Origin: Chloroflexota bacterium
GTDB taxonomy: Bacteria; Chloroflexota; Anaerolineae; Ardenticatenales; Ardenticatenaceae
NCBI GenBank assembly: GCA_003520455.1
Contig: DOUV01000943.1
Coordinates: 1-5,305, forward strand
Reading direction: 5' to 3'
DNA: 5,305 nt
Shown: positions 1 to 5,305 of the stretch, piece by piece
Layout of the letters: the number at the start of each line of letters is the position of its first letter
How positions within the stretch are numbered: position 1 is the first letter of the stretch
Program-made: the position numbers and the translations under genes
The notes under the pieces: model-generated
Told to the model about the DNA's origin: nothing
Seen by the model: the letters and a program-made list of their open reading frames with translations, nothing else
The model's database searches: none

Positions 1-1
1 C

Positions 2-685
2 GGCGGCCTCCGGATCGAAGCGTGGACCGGAGTGGTGCCCGATGATCGAGCGTGGCTCGTCCAGCGCCGGGTCAGAGGTGCGCCCCGTTCAGTGGCGTTC
101 GTTGCCAACGGGCGTGAGGCCCTGGTCTTTGCCGTCACGCGCCTGTTAAGTGGGGATCGCAACTTCGGCGCCCCTGGCCTGGCCTACACCGGCAATCTGC
201 TGGACCCGGCGCCCAATGCGGGGCTGCTAGACCAGCTGAGGCGATTGGCGACCATTCTCACGCGCGAGTTTGGCCTGGTGGGTCTCAACGGAGTAGACTT
301 CATCGCGACCGATCCGGCTCTCACGGTGCTCGAGGTCAACCCGCGCTACTCGGCCTCGATGGAGTTGGCGGAGCAGGCGCTGGGCGTGCCCCTCTTCGAG
401 TGGCACGTGGCCGGTTGCTACGGGCGGCCTCTCCCGCCGCTGCCGACCTATCGCGAGTCGCAGGTGCTGGGCAAAGCGATCGTCTACGCGGGGCGCGACG
501 TGACCCTGGGCGACACCAGCGACTGGCCCGCGCGCGGGCGGCGCGATGTGCCTCATCCGGGCGAGAGGATCCGCGCGCGACATCCGATCTGTACCCTGTT
601 TGCCGCCGGAACCAACGAACCCGACTGCTACGCGGCACTGCTCGCGCAGGCTGCCGATCTGAGATGCGAGATCAACGATGACTGA
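2..685 (+). CDS. ATP-grasp ligase, C1-cofactor-cluster type (5' end missing)
   Basis: The reading frame is open from the first bases of the window, so the N-terminus lies upstream; 227 residues are visible. The visible part starts in the middle of the ATP-grasp fold: a GG-L-x-I-x-x-W stretch (residues 1-8), a VQRRVRGAPRSVAF strand (20-33), then LNGVDF (95-100) and EVNPRYSAS (111-119). The last two are the usual ATP/Mg-binding acidic and Asn positions of the family. A C-terminal extension follows (GKAIVYA, DVPHPGERIRARHPICTLFA). This layout resembles the predicted ATP-dependent carboligases (COG2232-like) found in H4MPT gene clusters of methylotrophs. By family it should join a carboxylate to an amine using ATP. 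Placement beside fwd/fhc genes suggests a step in methanofuran or methanopterin synthesis, for example a tyramine-glutamate-ligase-like or side-chain step, but the substrate is inferred. Its end overlaps fwdD by 8 bp, suggesting coupled translation. A GTG at 32 is not a credible start because homology continues upstream of it. Confidence 0.85.
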   Translation, partial: GGLRIEAWTGVVPDDRAWLVQRRVRGAPRSVAFVANGREALVFAVTRLLSGDRNFGAPGLAYTGNLLDPAPNAGLLDQLRRLATILTREFGLVGLNGVDFIATDPALTVLEVNPRYSASMELAEQALGVPLFEWHVAGCYGRPLPPLPTYRESQVLGKAIVYAGRDVTLGDTSDWPARGRRDVPHPGERIRARHPICTLFAAGTNEPDCYAALLAQAADLRCEINDD

Positions 686-1031
686 GACTTTCATCCTCAT
701 CCCGGGCCGCACCAGCCGTCAGGGCGCCGCGATGAATGCGGGCAAGAACAGTGATGACTACGGTGCAGAGATCAGTACCTTGCAGATGAACCCGGCCGAC
801 ATGGCTCGTCTGGGTCTGTCCGACGGAGAGCGAGCCATCCTGCGGACAGCGCAGGGCCACGTGGCGGTGACGGTCCAGGCTGTGAAGCGTGCGGACGATC
901 TCCCGGAAGGGCTCGTCTTCTTGCCCTACGGGCGCCTCTCCAGCCAGATCGCCTCGGCCGAGACGCAGGGCACCGGCATGCCGGAATCGAAGGGGTTTGA
1001 GGTGGAGATCATCGTGAACGATGATCGCTGA
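678..1031 (+). CDS. fwdD: Formylmethanofuran dehydrogenase subunit D (molybdopterin-dinucleotide-binding)
   Basis: This 117-residue protein has the features of the archaeal FwdD/FmdD subunit. It shows LIPGRTSRQG near the N-terminus (7-16), LQMNPADMARLGLSDGE (35-51), a beta-rich GHVAVTVQAV segment, LPEGLVFLPYG (75-85) and the diagnostic GTGMPESKG (98-106). In archaeal enzymes this double-psi beta-barrel domain completes the binding of the two pterin dinucleotides that hold Mo or W in FwdB. Its length is normal for a stand-alone FwdD and it is cytoplasmic, with no signal or membrane segment. The ATG overlaps the end of the ATP-grasp gene by 8 bp and sits in the GAT-GAC codons of that gene, so translational coupling is likely. 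A FwdD gene is notable because the formate-releasing Fhc complexes of known methylotrophs lack this subunit. It is separated from its expected partner fwdB by the small four-helix-bundle gene. Confidence 0.93.
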   Translation: MTETFILIPGRTSRQGAAMNAGKNSDDYGAEISTLQMNPADMARLGLSDGERAILRTAQGHVAVTVQAVKRADDLPEGLVFLPYGRLSSQIASAETQGTGMPESKGFEVEIIVNDDR

Positions 1032-1043
1032 GCAGAGCAAGCG

Positions 1044-1412
1044 ATGAGTGCTGATCAAAGTGTAGAAGGCAGCCTCTCTGTCCGGGTTGATCAATTCACA
1101 ATCCAGGTCGCTCAATTTTTCGCGTCACTTCCCAAGAGGGGCGAGGTCGCGGGCATAGCCACGCGCTTTCGGCAGGTTGGGCTTCGGGTTGGCGAGCTGT
1201 ATTACGATGCGACTGATGCTGTATCATCTTCAGAGTACATCATGCTGATTGAGGCTGCGATCCAGCAACTGGATGCGATGGTGGAGTGGCTCAAGGAACT
1301 GATGCAGTTGGGCGCCGTTGATACTAGCGAGGCTGTGCTACTCCTTCAGGACGCCGATACGCTTGACACGATGTTGAGAGAGAAAGTCAAAGAAGCGCAA
1401 AATAGAGATTGA
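1044..1412 (+). CDS. Small four-helix-bundle protein (bIVP/S23/Avd-like)
   Basis: This 122-residue, almost wholly helical protein has no signal peptide or membrane segment. Four amphipathic helices are readable: about residues 12-28, 34-58 (EVAGIATRFRQVGLRVGELYYDA), 62-90 (an SEYIMLIEAAIQQLDAMVEWL core, then LKELMQLG) and 94-117. Each pair of helices is joined by a short turn. The order SLPKRGEVAGIATR, then an aromatic/acidic segment, then S-x-EYI, then a long helix ending in LG resembles the four-helix-bundle family of 23S rRNA intervening-sequence proteins (S23/bIVP) and the Avd accessory proteins of diversity-generating retroelements. No enzymatic function is known for the family and I assign none. 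Two 60-base stretches of this gene are 50% and 45% GC, against 68% for a comparable stretch of fwdB, suggesting separate ancestry. It begins 12 bp after fwdD behind a weak GAGCA-type ribosome site. I see no reverse transcriptase or variable repeat nearby, so an Avd role is unsupported. Family confidence is moderate. Confidence 0.7.
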   Translation: MSADQSVEGSLSVRVDQFTIQVAQFFASLPKRGEVAGIATRFRQVGLRVGELYYDATDAVSSSEYIMLIEAAIQQLDAMVEWLKELMQLGAVDTSEAVLLLQDADTLDTMLREKVKEAQNRD

Positions 1413-1431
1413 GCCTTTTGTGCGCCGTGTT

Positions 1432-1449
1432 CGGCTCGGGAGCGAGCCG
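1432..1449 (+). terminator. Perfect 7-bp hairpin after the four-helix-bundle gene, possible weak terminator
   Basis: CGGCTCG (1432-1438), a GGAG loop and CGAGCCG (1443-1449) form a perfect GC-rich stem 20 bp after the stop of the four-helix-bundle gene. Only TTCATCT follows rather than a run of T, so strong intrinsic termination is unlikely. It may be a partial terminator or a transcript-stabilising hairpin between that gene and fwdB. Confidence 0.45.
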
Positions 1450-1452
1450 TTC

Positions 1453-1480
1453 ATCTCCAGGCTCGCATCTGCAATCTCGC
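1453..1480. repeat. Degenerate 7-bp repeat, copy 1 (about four units)
   Basis: Four consecutive 7-base units can be laid in phase here: ATCTCCA, GGCTCGC, ATCTGCA, ATCTCGC. The second unit is badly degraded. The same unit type recurs before fhcD, and the 13-mer CATCTGCAATCTC is identical at both places (1466-1478 and 4720-4732). The tract lies between the hairpin and the fwdB ribosome site. It may be a remnant of a dispersed intergenic repeat. Confidence 0.5.
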
Positions 1481-1486
1481 CCGTTC

Positions 1487-1494
1487 GGGGGAGG
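1487..1494 (+). promoter_or_regulatory. Ribosome binding site of fwdB (decides the start)
   Basis: GGGGGAGG ends four bases before the ATG at 1499 and is the strongest Shine-Dalgarno-like sequence in the window. It selects ATG 1499 over the in-frame TTG at 1409. The 30 residues between those two codons read through a hairpin and a repeat and look non-coding. Confidence 0.75.
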
Positions 1495-1498
1495 ACGT

Positions 1499-2836
1499 AT
1501 GGCAACGCAAAACGGCACGAGAACCGTCGTCCGGAATGCAACCTGCACCTACTGCGGCTGCGTGTGCGACGATATCGATCTGACCGTCGAAAACAACAAG
1601 ATCGTGAAGGCTGCGAATGCCTGTGTCCTGGGCAAGGCCTGGTTTTTCAACCACAACGAGTCCCATGGCACGCCGGGCGCGCTTATCAAGGGCCAGCCCG
1701 CAACGATCGAGGATGCGATTGAGCGCGCGGCCCGGATTTTGGCGCGGGCGCGTTATCCCCTCGTCTTTGGTATGAGCAACACCACCAACGAGGCCCAGCG
1801 CTACGCCCTCGAGATCACCGAGCGCTGCGGGGGCTGCATCGACACCACCACCTCGGTCTGCCATGGTCCAACCGAGATCGCGCTGCAGGGGGTGGGCAAG
1901 GTCGCGGCGACGCTCGGCGAGGTCAAGAACCGCGCCGACCTGCTGATCTACTGGGGCTCCAACCCGGCCGAGAGCCACCCGCGCCACCTGTCGCGCTATA
2001 CCTACACCGCCAGGGGGCTCTTCACGCCCAACGGCAAGCGGGACCGGTACCTGGTCCTGGTGGATGTCCGCAGAACCCCCAGTGCCCGCGCCGCCGACGA
2101 GTTCGTCCAGATCAGGCCCGGCACCGATTTCGAGGCCCTCTGGATCCTGCGGTCGCTGGCGCGCGGCGAGACCGTCACCAAGGCTGATTGCGCGCCGACG
2201 GGCATCCCGCTCGAGCAGTTCCAGGCCCTCTTCGAGCGGATGAAAAACGCCAAATACGGCGTGCTCTTCTTTGGCATGGGGCTGAGCATGAGCCGCGGCA
2301 AGTCCATGAACTCGGCGGCCATCTTCATGCTGGCGGCCGATATGAACCGCCACACCAAGTTCCTGGCCATGCCGATGCGCGGCCACGGCAACGTGACCGG
2401 GGTGGACGAGCTGCTCACCTGGAGTACCGGCTACCCCTTCGCGGTCAACTTCAGCCGAGGCTACCCACGCTTCAACCCCGGCGAGTTCACGGCGGTGGAC
2501 GTGCTCGCCCGCCGCGAGGCCGACGCCGCCCTCATCGTCTCGTCCGACCCCTACGGCAACTTCCCGCGCGCGGCCCGCGAGCACCTGGCCACCATTCCGG
2601 TGGTGATCCTCGACGTCAAGCCAAACGACACCAGCGCCATCGCCGAGGTGCACATCACCACCGCGCCCTACGGTATCGCCGTGCCCGGCACGGTCTACCG
2701 CATGGATGAGATTCCCATCCGGCTGCGAGTCGCTCTCGAGAGTCCCTATCCCAGCGACGAAGCGGTACTCAGCCGGATGGTCGCGCGCATCAAAGCGCTG
2801 AAACGGGAAGCGGCGCCGGCAATGGCGGCTGATTAG
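1499..2836 (+). CDS. fwdB: Formylmethanofuran dehydrogenase subunit B, catalytic Mo/W subunit
   Basis: This is a 445-residue member of the molybdopterin oxidoreductase superfamily (FwdB/FmdB/FhcB), close to the usual length of about 430. In archaeal enzymes FwdB interconverts CO2 and formate at a Mo/W-bis-pterin site, drawing electrons through a [4Fe-4S] cluster. The N-terminus has CTYCGCVCDD, giving cluster ligands C16, C19 and C23, with C42 as the fourth; C21 is an extra cysteine. TTSVCHGP places C121 (codon TGC, so cysteine rather than selenocysteine) and H122 at the positions of the metal-ligand Cys and catalytic His. AMPMRGHGNVTG (290-301) carries R294, probably the conserved active-site Arg. 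YWGSNPAESHPRH (151-163) and VDVRRTPSA (188-196) are pterin-nucleotide-binding loops. As I recall, FhcB of aerobic methylotrophs is described as having lost the cluster and metal ligands, so this copy looks catalytically competent. The bacterial symbol fhcB would also fit. The start is set by the GGGGGAGG site. It stands 108 bp before fwdA. Confidence 0.93.
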   Translation: MATQNGTRTVVRNATCTYCGCVCDDIDLTVENNKIVKAANACVLGKAWFFNHNESHGTPGALIKGQPATIEDAIERAARILARARYPLVFGMSNTTNEAQRYALEITERCGGCIDTTTSVCHGPTEIALQGVGKVAATLGEVKNRADLLIYWGSNPAESHPRHLSRYTYTARGLFTPNGKRDRYLVLVDVRRTPSARAADEFVQIRPGTDFEALWILRSLARGETVTKADCAPTGIPLEQFQALFERMKNAKYGVLFFGMGLSMSRGKSMNSAAIFMLAADMNRHTKFLAMPMRGHGNVTGVDELLTWSTGYPFAVNFSRGYPRFNPGEFTAVDVLARREADAALIVSSDPYGNFPRAAREHLATIPVVILDVKPNDTSAIAEVHITTAPYGIAVPGTVYRMDEIPIRLRVALESPYPSDEAVLSRMVARIKALKREAAPAMAAD

Positions 2837-2860
2837 CAGCATTGTTGGCCGGCATCCGCC

Positions 2861-2908
2861 GGAGGGGCGCACTCTCCACGCGGGGGCAGGCAGCGCGTGC
2901 GCCCCTCC
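2861..2908 (+). promoter_or_regulatory. Perfect 12-bp inverted repeat between fwdB and fwdA
   Basis: GGAGGGGCGCAC (2861-2872) and GTGCGCCCCTCC (2897-2908) are exact reverse complements around a 24-base loop. No T-run follows, so a classical intrinsic terminator is unlikely. In the transcript it would form a very stable hairpin 36 bases before the fwdA start. Plausible roles are segmental mRNA stabilisation or processing, attenuation, or a dyad site for a DNA-binding protein; the sequence does not decide among them. Confidence 0.6.
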
Positions 2909-2944
2909 AGCGGACCAGGCCCAAGGCTCGAACACGAGAGAAAG

Positions 2945-4615
2945 ATGCTCAAGATTACCGGGGGTCGGCTCTACGATCCCATCAACTCGATTGACGGTGA
3001 GATTCGCGATCTCTACGTTCAGGACGGGAGTATGGTCCCGGCGCCCGCCGATGAGAACGCGGTGACCCGCACGCTCGATGCCACCGGGATGATTGTACTG
3101 CCTGGCGGCCTGGACCTGCACTGCCACATCGCGGGCGGCAAGGTGAACTCCGGGCGGAAGATCCGGCCGGAGGACCACCGCCGCGGCTGGCACTTCGAGC
3201 GTACGGACGTGACGCGGAGCGGGACGGGCGGCACGGTGCCCAGCACCTTCGCCACCGGCTACAAGTATGCCGGCATGGGCTACACGACTGCCTTCGACGC
3301 CGCGGTGGCGCCGGTGGGCGCGAAGCACACCCACGAAGAGTTCCACGACACACCGGTCATCGACAAGGGCGGCTACATCCTGATGGGCAACAACGAGTTC
3401 ATCCTTATGAGGCTCAAGGAGGGTGACCTCGACGCCGTCCGCAATTTTGTGGCCTGGGAGCTGCAGGCCACGAAGGGGTACTCGGTCAAGATCGTCAACG
3501 CCGGTGGGGTGGAGGGGTGGAAGTTCCGCGACGGCGTCGAGGGGTTAGACTCGCCGGTGGATTTCTTTGAGGTCACCCCCCGCCAGATCATCCAGGCCCT
3601 GGCCCGAGTCACCAACGACCTGGGCCTGCCCCATCCGCTCCACATCCACTGCAACAACCTGGGTCGGCCCGGCAACTGGCAGACGACCCTGGAGACGATG
3701 AAGGCTCTGGAGGGGCACCAGGTGCACCTGACCCACATTCAGTTTCACTCCTACGGCGGCAAGAGTTGGAGCTCGATGCGCTCAGAGGTGCCCCGGCTGG
3801 TCGAGTACTTCAAGGGCCAACCCAATCTGACAGTAGATGTCGGCCAGGTGGTCTTCGGCCCGGTCACGACCATGACGGCCGATGGGCCCTGGCAGTACCT
3901 GCTCTACCAGCTCACCGGTGAGCGCTGGGTCAATGTGGACATCGAGGCCGAGACCGGGTGCGGCATCGTGCCCTACGAGTACAAGGCCCGCAACCTGGTC
4001 AACGCCCTGCAGTGGGCCGTCGGCCTCGAGTGGTTTCTGCTGATGGACGATCCCTGGCGCATCTCTCTGACCACCGACCACCCCAACGGGGGCACCTTCT
4101 GGACCTACCCGCAGATTATCAAGCTCCTGATGAACCGCGAGTACCGCAAGGAGGCCATCGCGCGTGTCAACCAGACCGCGATCAAGCGCACGGTGCTCTC
4201 CGAGCTCGACCGCGAGTACTCGCTCTACGAGATCGCTATCATTACGCGCGCCGGCCCGGCCCGCACCCTCGGCCTCGATCGCACCAAAGGCCACCTGGGT
4301 CCTGGCGCCGAGGCCGACATCACGATCCACGATCCGGACGACGATGTCGAGCGCATGTTCAGCAACCCGCGCTACGTCTTCAAGAGTGGCGAGCTGATCG
4401 TCGAGGAGGGGCACATCCGCGCCAGCCCCACCGGCAAGACCTTCTTCGTGGCGCCCGAGTATGACCCGGCCATCGAAGCCCCAATCCGCGATCACTTCGA
4501 CAAGTACATGACGATCGTCTACGAAAACTACCCGGTGGACATGGTCTACGTGCCGCATCCGGCACAAGTTGCCACCAGGGAAGCGCTCGGTTACCAGTCA
4601 GAGATGAGAGGTTAA
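2945..4615 (+). CDS. fhcA: Formylmethanofuran dehydrogenase subunit A, amidohydrolase (FwdA/FhcA)
   Basis: This 556-residue cytoplasmic metallo-amidohydrolase of the dihydroorotase/urease type is close to the family's usual length of about 550-570. It hydrolyses formyl-methanofuran to formate and methanofuran, or runs in reverse. An N-terminal beta-sandwich strand (MLKITGGRLYDPIN) leads to LPGGLDLHCHIAGG with the metal-binding HxH pair H59 and H61. K182 in YSVKIVNAGG is the likely carboxylated bridging lysine. H235 in LHIHCNNLG and H264 in HLTHIQFHSYGG are likely further metal ligands, and D378 in LTTDHPNGG the catalytic Asp. RTLGL, then GHLGPGAEADITIHDPD near residues 440-465, is the returning C-terminal sandwich typical of amidohydrolases. 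All expected ligands are present. ATG 2945 is chosen because it is preceded by GAGAG and begins the conserved LKITGG strand. The upstream GTG at 2897 lies inside the hairpin and would add 16 unconserved residues. The gene follows fwdB as in bacterial fhc operons; archaeal naming would be fwdA. Confidence 0.95.
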   Translation: MLKITGGRLYDPINSIDGEIRDLYVQDGSMVPAPADENAVTRTLDATGMIVLPGGLDLHCHIAGGKVNSGRKIRPEDHRRGWHFERTDVTRSGTGGTVPSTFATGYKYAGMGYTTAFDAAVAPVGAKHTHEEFHDTPVIDKGGYILMGNNEFILMRLKEGDLDAVRNFVAWELQATKGYSVKIVNAGGVEGWKFRDGVEGLDSPVDFFEVTPRQIIQALARVTNDLGLPHPLHIHCNNLGRPGNWQTTLETMKALEGHQVHLTHIQFHSYGGKSWSSMRSEVPRLVEYFKGQPNLTVDVGQVVFGPVTTMTADGPWQYLLYQLTGERWVNVDIEAETGCGIVPYEYKARNLVNALQWAVGLEWFLLMDDPWRISLTTDHPNGGTFWTYPQIIKLLMNREYRKEAIARVNQTAIKRTVLSELDREYSLYEIAIITRAGPARTLGLDRTKGHLGPGAEADITIHDPDDDVERMFSNPRYVFKSGELIVEEGHIRASPTGKTFFVAPEYDPAIEAPIRDHFDKYMTIVYENYPVDMVYVPHPAQVATREALGYQSEMRG

Positions 4616-4720
4616 TCTTTGAGGTGGTTGCTTTCTTCTCCAATAGTCTCGCTCGTTCTTGTGCGTGGCTCGAAAAGGGACGGGGATGCTGAATCGTCAG
4701 CGAGTCGCGGATAATCCTTC

Positions 4721-4755
4721 ATCTGCAATCTCTTATCTCCAATCTCGAATCTTCA
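4721..4755. repeat. 7-bp tandem repeat (five units), copy 2, upstream of fhcD
   Basis: Five in-phase heptamers run without gap: ATCTGCA, ATCTCTT, ATCTCCA, ATCTCGA, ATCTTCA. ATCT is invariant and the consensus is near ATCTCCA. The tract ends eight bases before the fhcD start and takes the place where a ribosome binding site would be expected. It shares CATCTGCAATCTC with the tract at 1453-1480. The 147-bp gap from the fhcA stop to fhcD is visibly more AT-rich than the genes. Besides this repeat it holds only a small GCTGA-ATCG-TCAGC stem (4688-4701). Confidence 0.7.
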
Positions 4756-4762
4756 AGATGCC

Positions 4763-5305
4763 ATGAACATCAACCACGTGGAAATCGAAGACACCTTTGC
4801 TGAGGCGTTCGGCATGCGTGGCGCGCGGGTGATCATTACCGCCGAAAGCCACAAGTGGGCCGAGATCGCCGCTCGCGAGGCCACTGGCTACGCCACCTCC
4901 GTCATCGCTTGCGATTGCGAGGCTGGGGTTGAGCGCTGCCTCGATCCCGCGGAGACCCCCGACGGCCGTCCAGGGGTGAGTTGCCTCTTCTTCGCCTTCT
5001 CGCGCGAGGCGTTGCAGAAGGCGTTGATGGGGCGGCTGGGCCAATGCGTCATGACCTGCGCTACGACCGCCGCCTACAACGGCCTGGCCGTCACCGAGAA
5101 GGCCGTGAAGGTGGGCAACCAACTCCGATTTTTTGGGGATGGCTGGCAGAGCAGCAAGAAGCTTGGCGGCCGCCGCTTCTGGCGCATCCCCGTGATGGAG
5201 GGTGAGTTCTTGATCGAGGAGACCTTCGGGGTCCAGAACGGGATCGCCGGGGGAAACTTCCTCATCCTCGGCCGCAGCGCCGCCGCGACGTTGGCCGCGG
5301 CCGAG
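4763..5305 (+). CDS. fhcD: Formylmethanofuran:tetrahydromethanopterin formyltransferase (3' end missing)
   Basis: The frame is open from the ATG to the window edge, giving 181 of the roughly 300 residues usual for Ftr/FhcD. This enzyme moves the formyl group between methanofuran and N5 of H4MPT and is part of the bacterial Fhc complex. The N-terminus [18 protein letters not shown] is the family hallmark. It is followed by [16 protein letters not shown] (42-57), TPDGRPG (65-71), [17 protein letters not shown] (91-107), RFFGDG (122-127), [13 protein letters not shown] (137-149) and GIAGGNF (160-166), which includes the N-terminal domain core and the linker into the second domain. I see no frameshift. 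The start is fixed by homology; no good Shine-Dalgarno sequence precedes it. An out-of-frame ATG-CCA-TGA at 4758-4766 overlaps the start codon. The stop of fhcA is 147 bp upstream, so fhcD is probably cotranscribed but translated independently. FhcC would be expected next. Confidence 0.96.
   Translation, partial: MNINHVEIEDTFAEAFGMRGARVIITAESHKWAEIAAREATGYATSVIACDCEAGVERCLDPAETPDGRPGVSCLFFAFSREALQKALMGRLGQCVMTCATTAAYNGLAVTEKAVKVGNQLRFFGDGWQSSKKLGGRRFWRIPVMEGEFLIEETFGVQNGIAGGNFLILGRSAAATLAAAE

Noticed and set aside
1044..1412. Diversity-generating retroelement suggested by the Avd-like helix bundle
   Set aside because: No reverse transcriptase, template repeat or variable repeat is visible in the window, and the wider bIVP/S23 family explains the protein equally well.
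1409..1498. TTG start giving FwdB a 30-residue N-terminal extension
   Set aside because: The extension reads through a hairpin and a heptamer repeat, has no family similarity, and lacks a ribosome site, whereas ATG 1499 has GGGGGAGG.
2897..2944. GTG start giving FwdA a 16-residue extension
   Set aside because: The codon is inside the right arm of the inverted repeat and the residues are not part of the conserved FwdA N-terminus.
1451..3346. A 631-codon open frame on the minus strand opposite fwdB and fwdA
   Set aside because: It is a GC-rich mirror of the real genes with Arg/Ala/Gly/His-rich, unrecognisable protein and runs across two clearly conserved coding regions and their gap.
3782..4567. 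A 261-codon minus-strand open frame opposite the fhcA C-terminal half
   Set aside because: The plus strand encodes conserved FwdA here. The minus-strand product shows no domain and has the Val/Asp/Gly-rich look of an antisense frame in high-GC DNA.
4688..4701. GCTGA-ATCG-TCAGC stem as a terminator after fhcA
   Set aside because: The stem is only five base pairs with no following T-run. It is too weak to call a terminator.
4758..4766. ATG-CCA-TGA mini reading frame overlapping the fhcD start
   Set aside because: It is a two-codon frame with no ribosome site. It is probably coincidental, though it was noted as an oddity of the fhcD leader.

Overview
The window is a segment of a high-GC (about 65-68% in the enzyme genes) bacterial operon for tetrahydromethanopterin (H4MPT)/methanofuran-linked one-carbon metabolism. 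All genes lie on the plus strand. In order they are: the 3' part of an ATP-grasp ligase; fwdD, the molybdopterin-dinucleotide-binding subunit of formylmethanofuran dehydrogenase; a small, lower-GC four-helix-bundle gene; fwdB/fhcB, the Mo/W catalytic subunit; fwdA/fhcA, the metallo-amidohydrolase subunit; and the 5' part of fhcD/ftr, the formylmethanofuran:H4MPT formyltransferase. The B-A-D order is that of the bacterial fhc operons of methylotrophs, in which fhcC follows. I expect fhcC just past the right edge but cannot see it.

Together these genes encode the first (or last) steps of the H4MPT C1 branch. FwdA interconverts formyl-methanofuran and formate plus methanofuran. FwdB with FwdD interconverts formate and CO2 at a Mo/W-bis-pterin site. 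FhcD moves the formyl group between methanofuran and H4MPT. The ATP-grasp protein probably helps build one of the cofactors. In characterised aerobic methylotrophs the Fhc complex is a hydrolase that releases formate, its FhcB has lost the metal site, and no FwdD is present. Here the [4Fe-4S] cysteines, the putative Mo/W-ligand cysteine (CHGP motif) and a separate FwdD are all kept. The complex therefore looks like a genuine redox formylmethanofuran dehydrogenase inside a bacterial-style operon. Bacterial H4MPT branches with such genes have been noted in uncultured lineages, so the type is rare rather than wholly unknown.

The unusual part is what separates the genes. A roughly 45-50% GC gene for a four-helix-bundle protein (bIVP/S23/Avd-like) sits between fwdD and fwdB, with a perfect hairpin just after it. 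Degenerate 7-bp tandem repeats (consensus near ATCTCCA) occur after this gene and again before fhcD. A perfect 12-bp inverted repeat lies between fwdB and fwdA.

The taxon cannot be fixed from the sequence. GC content, the repeats and the four-helix-bundle gene would suit an uncultured environmental bacterium such as a member of Chloroflexota, but this is a weak inference. No RNA genes, CRISPR arrays or transposases were seen.
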